Below, piece after piece: positions 1-10,983 of a stretch of DNA of 64,000 nt (positions are counted from its first letter, which is position 1; each line of letters starts with the position of its first letter). The DNA lies in NCBI GenBank assembly GCA_963556695.1, contig CAUWAG010000012.1, forward strand, positions 1,054,001-1,118,000. The letters are read 5' to 3'. The position numbers and the translations under genes are program-made. The notes under the pieces are model-generated. The model searched no databases, was not told where the DNA came from, and saw only the letters and a list, made by a program, of their open reading frames with translations. The DNA is from Anthostomella pinea (lineage: Eukaryota; Ascomycota; Sordariomycetes; Xylariales; Xylariaceae).

Positions 1-99
1 AATGGAAGATGGTGAAACTGGTGATGTATTGTTGTTGTGCGTTCCAAGGCGGCAGCGCAGAAGGGCTGGATAGCTATGGCTACGTGTCCAAGGCTGCCA

Positions 100-260
100 G
101 GCAGCCGGTGGCACCTGCCAACAGCCGGCTTTACATATTGATGCATATACAGATTTGCGTCTGTGTGCACCAACGAGTGAGCGTGCCATTCCCAGCCCCT
201 GGTTGACAGCGTTGATAGATGTCAGCTATCTGTCCAGCCACCCATTCCACCAAATGCTTG
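100..260. repeat. Dispersed repeat fragment, inverted copy at 10480-10630
   Basis: The tract around 130-255, with 'gtgcaccaacgagtgagcg' and 'cagcccctggttgacagcg', matches the reverse complement of 10480-10630 with many transitions. It seems to be an old repeat fragment. No gene is visible in 1-460. Confidence 0.55.
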
Positions 261-462
261 TTGCCTCCTTGCCCCCGTGAACCTGTCAGATTTTCTCAAT
301 GCCATCTATTGATTGACGACCTGCACCGTTATGAATCGCAGAGGTTGGCCAATTTGCATTAGCACGCGTACGAAAGTTACCAGCCTTCCATTGCACATCA
401 ATTGGCACTGGTTTGATGGCTGTCCCCAGACGTGACCTGTTCCAACCATAGACAACTTTCAG

Positions 463-808
463 CCATGGATCCGATTACGGCCGCCGACGTGAAGGCATTA
501 GAGCTGACATGTCCCAAGTTTTCCGCTATAAACGCCTAAAGCCTCCAGTCTCGGCTTCAGAGTGGAGAGATACTTGAAAGCTTCAACTCCGAAAAGCGCA
601 AAGAGGTCTATAAAAACCTACTTGCGATCGACTGCCCGATACCTTCATTGAATACATTCTTCAAAGATGCCAGATACCTAGAGTCCTGCGCGGAAAGCTT
701 GCGGCTTGTCATCGGCCTCTCAGGCAGGAACAATCAGACTATTGATGCAGCTCTTTGGGATTCTTTTCAGCAGAACCGAGATGAATTCTGGCAGCAATAA
801 GAACCCTT
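463..808 (+). pseudogene. DUF3723-like protein fragment, interrupted by a stop
   Basis: One frame from the ATG at 466 reads as a typical conserved fungal protein for about 114 codons: a segment beginning ITAADVKALEL, then SGEILESFNSEKRKEVYK, AIDCPIPSLNTFFKDARYLE and a Trp/Gln-rich end. The pattern 'IPSL..FF.D..YLE.CA' resembles DUF3723, a family often found in accessory and Starship-type fungal DNA; this is recognised by eye. A TAA lies in the frame where CAA (Gln) is expected, which fits a C-to-T change in a CpA context. The frame ends at TAA 806-808, far short of a full-length protein, so this is a broken fragment. The downstream stretch 811-1946 holds no gene I can recognise. Confidence 0.5.
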
Positions 809-1039
809 GTGGTTATACGTAGCGCATAACTACCCCGACCTATCACAATCGACATATAAGAAGAACATATTATACTGATCGTAGCTCGGGCGATAAAGTG
901 GTGATAAGAGGTGGGGCAATCAACATGGTGAACCCGTGCGTTGAGAAGTATCTCGGCGCGTAGAACTGGTTGAAAACAACATAGGAGTGCGCCTATTCGA
1001 CCTATGGTAAACCCCAGTACGAAATGAACCGCCGCTCCA

Positions 1040-1354
1040 ATGAGATCGATTAACCCGTCCTCCCCTCCCCCAGGACAGATCACCCAGCCGAAGTCAGCCC
1101 AATCCCACCCATACCTCCCACCAACCAAACAATTATCATGGTTCCAACGACCTAGGCCATGTGAAAGCTGGACATTGATATCGACGGCCCTATCATGGGT
1201 GTTGAAGGCCCTCTTTATCCCCTACTTCAATGCGCTTGCTGGGACGACCTCCAAGTTCGTTATCGGCCTTGCGTTTTGTTGTATGCGTCTGCCTGTCCTT
1301 GCAATCTATGTCATGACCCTCGTGCTCGGGGCCGTGATGTGCTGTCTTTTATAA
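1040..1354 (+). other. Unidentified ORF in a tract without recognisable genes
   Basis: A 104-codon open frame whose second half is hydrophobic (about residues 50-104, possibly two membrane segments). There is no recognisable motif, no partner exon and no second copy in the window. It may be a gene fragment or a chance frame. The surrounding 811-1946 shows nothing else. Confidence 0.15.
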
Positions 1355-1946
1355 TGCCATCCCCAACCTGATTCTGGCTGCTCCCCTCGTCTCCGATAGC
1401 AACAATTTCCGTGGTCCAATGATCGATCTTCCCTCCTCGGACACTTAAGGTCCATCCAAGCCTCCCCAACTTGCTGGATACCCTGACTTCTATTGTCTAG
1501 TGTAAGTAGTTCTTCTGTCCCCAAAAAGCCAGAACTAAGAACACAACCTGGACACCTGATTAGGAAAACCCCCCTGCTTCGGTTGATATGTATTGTAACT
1601 AAAGAAAAAATTCATTATTTAAATAATAGAGCCGCGGCCAGATCTAGGCCACAAACATATAACCAGAAAGGACACGAAACAGATAGCTTGGAACACAGAC
1701 CAGATCCATGTAACGCAAGCTTTCCCTATCGTTATTGCGACCGTGATGCACAGTATTACGACCAGTGAATGGGCCCAAGATCCTCGCAACGATTCCAGGA
1801 TAGGACTGCTAAAATACACACTCTGGCTTCTAAAGATAAAGGCTGTACTACTGACTCAGACTGCAATTATCCAAGCCAAGAAAATGAAGTATGTACGTTA
1901 CATATGACCACCTCCGGTTTCATATGGTCATTGAAACCACCGCAGT

Positions 1947-3077
1947 CTAGTAAGGGTATGTGAGGCGGTGCTTGCGAATAAAACCTCTTACCGCTATAAC
2001 AACATCCTGAGCGCTTTCTTTAAACCCAATAATCTTGGCGGCCAAAAAGGTATCATGACACGCAGCATCTTCAAGGTGCAACTCGATCACGTTTCTATCC
2101 ACCCCTGTTATCTCTTCTACCCATTGAATATCCGCGTTAACAAACAACTCTGCTGAGCCCGTGTTTACGAAAATCGGCACTAGAGTTGTAAACAGATTGC
2201 CTAATGGCGTGATGTATGGACGAGACGAGGCATCGGTCAAATTTACCGAGTATGCCCGCGCTCCCCATCGCAAGAAAGACATCGGCAGATAATCTGTGCC
2301 GTGGTTTTGGTGATTCGCAGTATCATAGTCGAGCGGTGCCACCCATAGCAAGAACAAAACCGCACAGCCAGGGTGGGGGATTCCGAGGCCGGCTCCGAAG
2401 TCTTGGATATACCGCAGTAAGGCAATCATGAGATTGCCACCTGCGTTATCGCCCAAGATCAATATGCGATATCCAGGGATCCTCACTTGGTTAACGAGAA
2501 ATAGATAAGCTGTGACAGCGTCCTGTAATGCAGCCGGCAATGGATTGATCCCAGAATAGCCAGACAAGCGGTATTGGAGAGAGAGAACAGTGTCGATACC
2601 CCCGTGATCAAGCAAGAGCTTTGCTAGAAACCCGCATGAGTCCGTTCTGCCGTCTCCCATAACAAAGGCGCCACCATGGAAGTAAAGGCCAATAAGTTGC
2701 GAAGCCATGTTAGGGTCGGGTGCGCGTGGGAACCACGTCACTCCTACAGGCTGAGGTTTGACCACCGATGCCAGCGGTCCCTTGTAGACATCTGGGGGCG
2801 ATGGGTCGATGATTTGGAACCGGTTGCCTTCGTTTCTCTCTTTGAGAGACAGTGTTTCTGTGATGCCAACACAAGACGACATGTCCAACATTGCATACAT
2901 GACGCGTGTCTTAAAGGACTGCTTCGTGGTCCATCTTGGGTGGGGCCTAAACGGTTGACTTAGAGCAACAAAAAGCCAGTAGGGTAGGCAAACAACGACA
3001 GACCCAATGTAGGTCAGTTGGAATAAAAGCCGGAGGGGCTGGTGGGACAGTAGCGGGTATTGGTTCTGGCTGGCCAT
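1947..3077 (-). CDS. Alpha/beta-hydrolase-fold (HSL/esterase-like) protein with Asn at the nucleophile
   Basis: An intronless frame of 376 codons, normal length for fungal alpha/beta hydrolase fold-3 proteins. The N-terminus has a hydrophobic segment at about residues 20-40, suggesting a membrane anchor. The oxyanion-hole motif HGGAF is at 134-138, the nucleophile-elbow motif reads GDNAGGNL at 209-216 instead of GDSAGGNL, an acidic stretch (E310, D316) is a candidate for the acid, and a candidate catalytic His lies in HDTF at 341. The nucleophile position is N211 (codon AAC at 2447-2445), one transition from a Ser codon AGC. With Asn there, classical esterase activity is not expected, although the rest of the frame is open. 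It could be a pseudoenzyme, a recently inactivated gene, or a sequencing error. It stands alone between transposon-derived tracts, with no operon-like partner. Confidence 0.8.
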   Translation of the reverse strand: MASQNQYPLLSHQPLRLLFQLTYIGSVVVCLPYWLFVALSQPFRPHPRWTTKQSFKTRVMYAMLDMSSCVGITETLSLKERNEGNRFQIIDPSPPDVYKGPLASVVKPQPVGVTWFPRAPDPNMASQLIGLYFHGGAFVMGDGRTDSCGFLAKLLLDHGGIDTVLSLQYRLSGYSGINPLPAALQDAVTAYLFLVNQVRIPGYRILILGDNAGGNLMIALLRYIQDFGAGLGIPHPGCAVLFLLWVAPLDYDTANHQNHGTDYLPMSFLRWGARAYSVNLTDASSRPYITPLGNLFTTLVPIFVNTGSAELFVNADIQWVEEITGVDRNVIELHLEDAACHDTFLAAKIIGFKESAQDVVIAVRGFIRKHRLTYPY

Positions 3078-3922
3078 GTTACAGAATGATACGCTGGGCC
3101 GTGTTGAGAACGTTCAGAGGTGGTGTTGAAAGTGTCGCATTGCGTCTTGGCTGGACTATACGAGTACAAGTAGGGGAAGTTGGTAGAAGGAGTCAACGAG
3201 ACGTAACGACTTATGTATGTATAGATGGATTATGCGGCCGTACTACAGAGGTGATTACAAGCCAATAAGTAACCATTCGGAGCAGGACAGTAACATTCAG
3301 CTTCCGATTCTGTCCCAATATATGCGGTCAAGGGTGCTTTCGTATGGAGTAATTGTGCAGAATGGAGACTGGCAGAGACTCTGCCGAAGTCAGGATCATA
3401 GATAGACTCGCCTGGGGACAACGTCACATAAATCAGGACTATGCTATGCAGAGCACAGGATGACCTGCAGCCCAGCTCTTATGCTTTATTGTTTCTGATA
3501 GCCCGTTTGCTGGTTTGTACAGTAGACCCAACCCGTCACGTCACAAGCCATGAGGGACCGTTGTCCTATAGGTACAAATGCAGCGGGGTAGACGTCTCGG
3601 GTGCGTCTTCGGGGCGACCGTTGGACCAATGTCTGGGCAAGACTTGACCCGACAGAACAGGACGGTCCGACACTATTTTATGCCTGTCTTATCAGACTGG
3701 CTGAGTTAACCTAAAGAGGAAGATTGTCGTACCGATGCGTTGCTGGCTGCAAGGGACATTTCCAGTCTGCCTGGGGTCAATTCATCTGACATGGCCGGAG
3801 AGATAAGGCTTGCTCTACGAGGTAATACTAGTATCGGGTCGTTCCGCTCTGTTGGGTCCTATTGTCTTTGGTCGGCAAGACGAGATGTACCTGTTGATCG
3901 ATTGTATGGGCCACACTCTTAC
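3078..3922. other. Intergenic tract upstream of the hydrolase and LINE 1
   Basis: This stretch holds the presumed promoter of the minus-strand hydrolase and the left flank of LINE copy 1. I see only short chance frames, no second copy in the window and no recognisable motif. Confidence 0.4.
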
Positions 3923-4049
3923 CAAAAACAACTATTTTTCTTGGCGCCCCGCTGTTAGGGCGCAACCTCTATATCTGCACTAAAACAGGCATTTATTTCA
4001 GTACCTGACTATCCTTGCCAAGGCGCAGAAAAATTTTCTCACAAGCTGG

Positions 4050-5627
4050 ATGGCACCCCTTCACGATAGGCCCCCAAATACGCCAGTGGCCGTCCCAAAG
4101 ACGACTACTGGCGGCGTGCTCAAATCCCCGGTCCCTAAAAGAACATATGGCCCGGCAACCCCAAGCAAGCTCCGCCAGGCACTGCTCGACGACATCAACA
4201 GCAGCCCGTCACAGGTCTCTGAGGCTGACTTCACCATTGTTTCCCCTCTGAAAGGAAAATCCCGAAATATTAATACTAGCAGCATCATTGATATGGAAGT
4301 ACCTCAATCAAACGAAATCTCTACAGACCAAGCTATTGGAGGCGATACAGGGAACAAGGTCTTTTCCTCAAAGTGCCAGGACCAAGTTGCCAAAATACTG
4401 GCTAAAGACAAGCATCTCTATGAAGCCAGGATGACAATGTTTCAGGAGTGTGCTGCAGCAGTCGATAAGACACTGGAAAAAGCTGGAACCGAACTATACT
4501 CTCATGCCAAGGAGTTCAGCACTTTCTTTTCCAAATGCCTGAATGAGTGGCTGGAAACCCGAGATCTGCCCAAAAGAAAGACCACTCCTGGCGGGATAGG
4601 GACAGGGAAGCCCATCATGACCTTTGCCCAAGCTGTCTCCTCTGGCCAACGACAGCATCCATGGACAGTCAACACTACCATGAAGAAAACGCAGCCTGGC
4701 ACCCTTATCACTGCCAACCAACTGAAGAAGAAGCAGGATGATCTCCGGGTCTTTGTCCGCATGGATAATAGCCATCTAGAGCCTTATGGAATCAAGTCTA
4801 CACTGAACAGAAGACTCAAGCTCCACCCCCAGGAGCTTAGAGAAGTGACACGGTGTCCTTCTGGATTTACCTTACACCCAAGGGACAAGCCAACTCAGGC
4901 TAAGCTTCTGGCTTTCCAAGAAGAAATTGCCGACATTCTCAAGGCACAAAAGATTGAGACCCACACAGTCTGGCATCATTACAAGGTCGATGGATGCCCA
5001 AGAAAGGTCATCAGTACAGAAGGGTTCACAATCGATATTACCGACACTGTTATTGCTGATGAAGTTGAAGCACAAACAGGCGACAGACCTCTGAGGTGCA
5101 TACTCTTAAAGAACACGATTGATTCTGATCCAGAAACCACGTGGATAATCTCTCTGCCCAGTGCAGCAAGGAAACCATTCACGCTTTTTGCCCACTCAAT
5201 GACCTCAAGGCATATTCAACACACCCCCAAGGTTCACCAGTGTGCCAGCTGCTTCAGATACCATGGTAGGAATTACCAATGCGAAAAGCAAGTATGTGCA
5301 CACTGCGCCAACACAGTACACCAGGGAGAGTGCGAAAAACCAATCCCAAAGTGTGTCAACTGCAAAGGACCTCATGCTGCCAATTTCAACAAATGCCCTG
5401 CCCGCCCCAAGATTGTGAAAGGTACCATCCATAAGCACACATGGGAGCAAATCCAGGAAATAAGGCTAGCCGGAGAAAGAGCCAGATCCAAGGCCTTCAA
5501 CGAAGCAGGCAGAAACCAAGCTGGGTCCACACCCAGCAACAATAACAAAGACACCACAATGCAAATCGACACAACAGATACAACTCATCCCAGAGATGCC
5601 GATACCATTGTTGTCAGTCAATGTTAG
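4050..5627 (+). CDS. LINE copy 1 ORF1, gag-like nucleic-acid-binding protein
   Basis: An intact 525-codon frame. The C-terminal third carries cysteine knuckles: CASCFRYHGRNYQCEK, CAHCANTVHQGEC and CVNCKGPHAANFNKC, at about residues 400-450. This is the usual layout of ORF1 in Tad-clade LINEs, whose product binds element RNA. By my count it differs from copy 2 ORF1 at 13 of 525 residues. Its stop overlaps the ATG of ORF2 (ATGTTAG, 5621-5627), as in copy 2. The frame is open although ORF2 of the same copy is deleted and full of stops, so the protein could still be made but not with its own enzyme. Confidence 0.85.
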   Translation: MAPLHDRPPNTPVAVPKTTTGGVLKSPVPKRTYGPATPSKLRQALLDDINSSPSQVSEADFTIVSPLKGKSRNINTSSIIDMEVPQSNEISTDQAIGGDTGNKVFSSKCQDQVAKILAKDKHLYEARMTMFQECAAAVDKTLEKAGTELYSHAKEFSTFFSKCLNEWLETRDLPKRKTTPGGIGTGKPIMTFAQAVSSGQRQHPWTVNTTMKKTQPGTLITANQLKKKQDDLRVFVRMDNSHLEPYGIKSTLNRRLKLHPQELREVTRCPSGFTLHPRDKPTQAKLLAFQEEIADILKAQKIETHTVWHHYKVDGCPRKVISTEGFTIDITDTVIADEVEAQTGDRPLRCILLKNTIDSDPETTWIISLPSAARKPFTLFAHSMTSRHIQHTPKVHQCASCFRYHGRNYQCEKQVCAHCANTVHQGECEKPIPKCVNCKGPHAANFNKCPARPKIVKGTIHKHTWEQIQEIRLAGERARSKAFNEAGRNQAGSTPSNNNKDTTMQIDTTDTTHPRDADTIVVSQC

Positions 5628-6508
5628 GTACATCAAACAAAACACTAGAACAATAAATGCCGTATTACGAACGGCGATCAGGGCTATCTTGCCAGTCTGG
5701 AAAATACACCCTGGATATATCCTATACTTTGAATCGCAGATTCCCCCAGCAGGAGTTCTTGCAGAGTCAATAAGACGACGTCACGGCCTCTGACTAGGAC
5801 GAATAAACCAGAGACACCCTTTTGTTGGCAGGCTCCAAATACAAGCTCGCAAGAATCCAACAAGGCTACAAAGGAGCTTCCAGCTAATCCCTGACTTCCA
5901 GAGACCAACACTTACCAGGCCATTATGGAAGAAGCCCCCAGTCCGTAAAGACAAAGACAAAGAAATAGAGCTCTTTAAGCAATGACTACAGGAAAGAAAC
6001 GTGAACACTGACCTTGTCATCTATTCAGATGCATCATAATTGGACGACCAAGGCACAACCTGCACTGGATGGGGTTATACCATCAGGAAAGGCGGCACTA
6101 CACAAGAAATATACCGGGAAAAGGGCAGATATCTCTAAGCAGAAGTAGTAGATGCTGAAGTCCATGGTGCTCTCCAAGGTCTTGCAGCAGCCAGGGCAAT
6201 TGGACACAGAAAACAGCTATATGTCTGCCTGGACAACACATCAATGGTGGATGGGCTCAATGGGACTCCACCCGAGACATCACAGAAAATTTTTCTGCGA
6301 TTTCAAGAACTCGCCACAGCACACACTCCTGGAGTGACCGTCAAGTGGATTCCTGGACACAGAGATATTGATGGTAACGAAGCTGCCGATATATTAGCAA
6401 AAGAGGGTGCTATGCTAGAAACAGACACAACAAACCTTCCTATAATCTCTTGGGTCAAGAGAGATCTCAAGAGAAAGGGCAAGAAAGAGTTCAACCAATG
6501 GTGGAAAA
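5621..6508 (+). pseudogene. LINE copy 1 ORF2 remnant (end of RT plus RNase H)
   Basis: After the overlapping ATG and about eight codons, the endonuclease and most of the reverse transcriptase are missing. The remainder matches copy 2 from its 'GTIDAVLRTAIRAILPVWK' region through RNase H. The remnant carries several stops: TGA at 5791-5793 where copy 2 has CGA, TAA where copy 2 has CAG in the 'DGSQLDD' motif, and TAA where copy 2 has CAA in 'LLQAEVV'. Some downstream codons remain open (about 6244-6510, with WIPGHRDIDGNEAADILAKEG). The changes are mostly C:G to T:A transitions. No enzyme can be made. Confidence 0.85.
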
Positions 6509-7387
6509 GGAGTGTGGTATGGGAAGACGACGTTTATTATGTGGACCGCTTCATAGCCAAGGTGCAGTATTGCGTCCATCTTTGCGTGTCAATACAGCAT
6601 CTTCAGCTTATGATCTTGTGTCTACGAACAGACATGTTGTGAGGCTCTAGATCATGAGCCGGAATTGGAATATGGGCAGGGACTAGATCTTGAGCAGAAA
6701 ATATCTGTAATTCATAGAGTTATACGCTTCCTTTATAAAGTTGGTGAGCTGCTAGGTCCCTGCTTTTAGAGTAGTGCGCCACATGTGTACCTTGAATAAG
6801 CTTCACTTTTGGCGATTCCAGTAAGACCAACGCTAGGGCCATTTTCAAACCTTTACAAAAAGCCATAACTGGACCGTCTTCGAGTTTTGTTTTGAAAGTC
6901 TCACACGTCGTATTTCTGCTCTTGCACGTCTGTTGCGGCATCAGAAGACCTAAAGGCATGCCTTCGAAAATATCGTACTTGCTGGGTTACACCCGGTATC
7001 CCAGAGGTAATCTCTCGAAATGATATCTTGGAGGAGCGAAGATTCAGAATCCATCCGTGTGTTCATTACGGCTCCCAAGCAAAATGACGCTTTATACGAC
7101 CAAGTTCGGTATAATCTAAAAGCCGATATCGAGAATGAGCAGCAAAAAACAGAAGAGCAATGTTAAAGAACTGACCGGTCAGTTGATAAGGCGTCTGTTC
7201 ATCGGCCCTAGTTTTATTCACTGATTTTAAAAATGTAGGGCGACAATGGCGGGCAATCATTCTCCTCTTGCAACGATACCGGTTGCCACCGCAAAAATGA
7301 GCCACTGTACAGTAATATACAATAGAGTTTCCCTGATGGCACAGCGGCCCGAGCTTGGATCGGAAGGATACATATTAATCGCCTAGT
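6509..7387. other. Unassigned tract between LINE 1 and the NACHT fragment
   Basis: Homology to LINE copy 2 stops abruptly at about 6508. From there to 7387 I see no protein motif, no terminal repeats and no second copy in the window. Confidence 0.35.
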
Positions 7388-8410
7388 ACGGTGCCAACCA
7401 AGGGCGGCCTGCTTGCGGACTCGTCCGTCTGGGTGCTCAGCAACCCCGACTTCCGCCAATGGCGCGACCACGAGGACCAGCGGCTGCTCTGGGTCAAGGG
7501 CGACCTGGGAAAGGGCAAGACCATGCTCCTGTGTGGCATTGTCGATCATCTCGAAACGAGGCTCGCCCAAGGAAGCCGTCTAGCGTACTTCTTCTGCCAA
7601 GCCATCAACGAGCGCATCAACAATGCGACGGCCGTGCTGCGTGGCTTGATATACATGCTACTTGACCAAGACGCCTCCCTCGTATCACATATGAAAAAGA
7701 AGTACGATGTCGCTGGCGAGGGGCTGTTCCAGGGCTAGAATGCTTGGTATGCGTTATCCGAGATCTTCACGAATATGCTCCGCGACCCGAAGCTGCAGGG
7801 CATCTGCCTCGTTATCGACGCACTGGACGAGTGTATAGGTGGCCTACCGCAGCTACTCGAGTTGATTGTCGAGACCTCGCAAGCAACCTGCGCTAAGTGC
7901 CTCGTCTCAAGCCGCAACTGGCCGCAGATTGAAGAAGAGCTGTCCAACGTGGCGCACAGGCTATCACTCGAAGTCAATGCGAAGTCGGTCGCAGCGGCTG
8001 TGGACAGCTACATCTTGCACAAGGTGTCCCAACTTATACAACGGAAGAGCTATCGAGACAACACTGCTGACGAAGTACGCCAGTACTTGTCGTCGAACGC
8101 TGACAGCACTTTTCTCTGGGTCGCCTTGGTCTGTCAGGAACTTGCGAAGACACGCCAAGGGAATGCTTTACAGAAAATCAAGTCTTTCCTGTCGGGTCTT
8201 GATTCCCTCTATCGACAGATGATACAATAAGTTCGCGTATCGGAAGACGCTGAGCTTTGTACGGAGGTGCTTGCTCTCATAGCAACGACCTATCGCCCAC
8301 CCTCGCTTGCCGAGTCCACCACGTTCATCAAAGAAGATGCCGAATCGCTGAAAGAAATTGTCAGTCTTTGCGGCTCGTTCCTGCTCGGCATGAGTACTCC
8401 ACCTGGGGAT
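7388..8410 (+). pseudogene. NACHT-domain (NLR/STAND) protein fragment with two stops
   Basis: One reading frame covers a fungal NACHT NTPase: TKGGLLADS at the domain entry, Walker A GDLGKGKTMLL at about 7500-7532, Walker B CLVIDALDEC at about 7805-7834, then the usual helical region (LVSSRNWPQIEEEL; STFLWVALVCQEL) and SEDAELCTEVLALIATTYRP. It is interrupted in frame by TAG at 7736-7738 and TAA at 8228-8230; the latter is where Gln is expected. The N-terminal effector domain and the C-terminal repeats are both missing, with homology starting at about 7388 and fading after 8400. Intact family members act as nucleotide-switched sensors in fungal self/non-self recognition. This one is a dead fragment. 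Confidence 0.8.
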
Positions 8411-9445
8411 ACGAAAAGAGGAGGTTGGTAACTGGATGGGTGGTTAGGGTACGGCCATGGTGAGATCCGACCGGGACGGGATAGACGCAGCCAATCAACA
8501 AATACGTACCATCACATTACTGTCAACAGCACTCCCTGCATAAGCTAGAGAGGCCGTTGACCTATGAATCCAAACATCTTGGATATCACAGTTTCAGTTC
8601 TGGAAAGTGATTTACGTTATAACGTAAAAGTAAGGCAAGTTAAAAGGCGGCTGAAGATAGTTGGTCATCACAGGGATATCCAGGAGGAGAATCATGTACC
8701 GGGGAATCCTCCGAAGAACAGGAATAACCAGGAGGATCGACCATAAATTTTGCTACGTGACAAGATGCTGCCATGTGCGATTTCATAATGTGAGATATCA
8801 ATAGATAACATTGAACGAGGGCAAGCGATAGTCTACGCATGTCCTGACAGATTCGGATCCTTGCTTCCCCTCTGTAGGGGACGTTACTACCTCATGAAGG
8901 CTTGACCTAGACAAGATAATTAATAAGCATATGTGCTAAATGGGAGCCGGAAATAGACACCGGATGATCTCTAATAGGGCAGAGACGCACAGGGCATCTG
9001 ACCCACCCAATAGATCATCAATTTCTACACGCTCAAGGGGTGAAGGAGAAGAAGAACAACAGAATACACTTCACAACCAAAATGATCTCAACTCGCTTGT
9101 ATCTAACACATATTGCTCATAGCTGCAGGCTATATGGGGCAAGCGGCAGGCGATGGCGGTAAAGGGATCAATGGATTGTCTGACTCATGCATACAGCCCA
9201 TGACAGCAAGGGTGCCACGGAGGCCTTGTTGTAGTGCCCAGACTAGGTGCGCTTTGCTATAACAAGCCGAGCAGACGTCACATTGCATCAACGAAACCAG
9301 TCTAGACCGGATCTGTTCTATCACAGTATGTTATATAAATGCCAGCCTGGTAGGCTAAGGGCGGAGAACCATACACTCGCCCTTGTTTATATCGCCTAAT
9401 GCCGACTTCTTGTCAGAAAAACTACGATGCCCACAGCCATTGCCA
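8411..9445. other. Unassigned tract after the NACHT fragment
   Basis: No gene, RNA or terminal repeat is recognised here. The short open frames are unsupported. Confidence 0.3.
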
Positions 9446-9682
9446 TGAGTACCCTTGCACAGCAAGAAGGGCAAGAGTTTGTAAATCAGCTGTATTGGAG
9501 CCTCGATGGTGCCTGGCAAGAAGCCATGGAGCTACGATTTATTGTATAACATTGACCTTTCTCGTAGCTTCTACAGTGACAATCCAACATGGGTGGTGCC
9601 TGATAGTCGGTTTGTTGAGGTGATCGACTGGGGCGGAATAACCAGGTTCCGCCGTCTACATATGTACGTGTTCAAGTAGATG
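9446..9682 (+). pseudogene. Coding-like fragment of unknown family inside a repeat
   Basis: Two adjacent frames read like protein: LAQQEGQEFVNQLYWSLDGA (about 9460-9520), and, after a shift, NIDLSRSFYSDNPTWVVPDS then RFVEVIDWGGITRFRRLHMY to a TAG near 9679. The last part has a diverged second copy at about 21010-21060 (GLDRGGITRFRHLYMY). I do not recognise the family. The inverted arms 'ggcggaa...ttccgcc' around 9630-9652 could form a hairpin in both copies. Confidence 0.3.
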
Positions 9683-9731
9683 ATTCCGCTGCACTGGTAC
9701 GGACGAGGCTTACTCACGCTTTGGGCGGGCG

Positions 9732-10367
9732 CGTAAATGAGTGGTCGCGGTTGACTTCATCCCATGCACGTGTATTACCACGCCACTGCTTCCTGGCCAA
9801 TCCTTCGTTGCCTCTTGATATCATACAAGATGCGCCATCGGATGAAACACATCTTTCACCAAATGGCCAGCCTGGAGGGCGCCTTTAGGATGACTCATGG
9901 ACATTCCAGACGCCAGCAGAGACTGCCGACATATGGATGTAGACATCATGGCATGGGCATTCATGCGCGCTGCTTTACATGGTCGTCCGTCAGCCATTGC
10001 ATAGGCTATAAATTGAAGATCGCGGGTACCATGGACGGTTGGGGGAGTGCATCTATTACCTAGTCGTGTGATAATATAATAAAACCTGTGATAACCGAAC
10101 GTTGTGTCCGGGCTTTACCCTCCCCCGCAAAGCAATAAGCTCCCAGCATATATTATGCTTCGATTTTCTGTATATTCATAGCTGCCCTTTGCGGCACATG
10201 CGGCCTCTCACCACCTACCAGACCTGGAAAAAAATTGGCCAGGGCGCATCTTCGATGCTGTCGAGCCGGTATAAAAGATTGGTCAGGAAGCTATGACGTG
10301 GTGTAATACACATGCATGAGACAGAGTTAGGCTGGTTACGAGTCACTCGCGACCACTCATTTACACG
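9732..10367. mobile_element. TIR-bounded non-autonomous repeat, copy 1
   Basis: The left end 'cgtaaatgagtggtcgcgg', followed by 'catgcacgtgtattac', is matched in inverted orientation by the right end 'gtaatacacatgcatgag' through 'cgcgaccactcatttacacg'. The diverged inverted termini are roughly 50-75 bp long. The interior matches copy 2 (21179-21964) along most of its length, including 'cagcatatattatgcttcga'. No transposase is present. I could not define a target-site duplication, and similarity to copy 2 extends beyond both ends, so the mobile unit may be larger (about 9612-10470). Confidence 0.6.
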
Positions 10368-10439
10368 TATGTCGCACGCCAGGAAACACCAACTAGAACC
10401 CCAAGCTCATTATTTTACGTCCTGCTGGCAGTCTTGGGT

Positions 10440-10640
10440 CATTTGCGTTTGAATTGTGGTTCAGGCATCCGATTATATCGTAGCGCGAACCATTCGGTGA
10501 AATGCGTGGCTGAACAGTTGCTGGACAATCTATCGACGGTTTCAACCAGGGGCTGGCCAATGGCATGCTCATTCGCTGGTGCACACGGACACAAATCCAT
10601 GGATGCATCAAGCTGTATGACTTTAACTGCAACATGACAA
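10440..10640. repeat. Dispersed repeat, inverted relative to 100-260
   Basis: Contains 'ggttcaggcatccgattata' (shared with 22098-22117, where the gypsy LTR is inserted) and 'accaggggctggccaatggc' (shared in inverted form with 100-260). It is repeat-derived DNA; the frames on both strands here are not supported as genes. Confidence 0.55.
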
Positions 10641-10983
10641 GTCGAATTGGACATGCACGAGGCTCAGGCTTGAGTGGCTCAAGCTAAGTCTTGTTAGCAT
10701 CCGCTGCAGCTACGCACTACCTCTTTCATGTCAACAACACAATACAGCAGATTCGCAACCTTTTGACCTCCTTACTGTGCAAAAGAAACACGTAGCCGCA
10801 TCACACCTAAAATGCCCTGGCGGGATTTATACACACTTCACCAGCGTCTAGAAATACCAGCGCAACACCTGCAGATGTAGATATGTGGTCTTGTTTTTGT
10901 GTCGCATTCCATCATGTAGTGATAGCAATGAAGACTATATGCCGTTAGGAGAGGATATTATTCTTTGATGGATAAGCAAGTTA

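Larger units (their letters stand above)
3923..6508 (+). mobile_element. Tad-type LINE copy 1, internally deleted and 3' truncated
   Basis: The sequence matches the inverted copy at 55349-60767 from a shared 5' boundary ('caaaaacaactatttttc' at 3923) through ORF1 and the start of ORF2. It then jumps at about 5650 to the end of the reverse-transcriptase part and continues through the RNase H region until homology stops at about 6508. About 2.46 kb is missing relative to copy 2. Both copies begin at the same base, so this is probably the true 5' end. No target-site duplication could be found because the 3' end is lost. Confidence 0.85.

Noticed and set aside
739..1128. 129-codon minus-strand frame
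   Set aside because: No motif, overlaps nothing supportable and shows no second copy; treated as chance.
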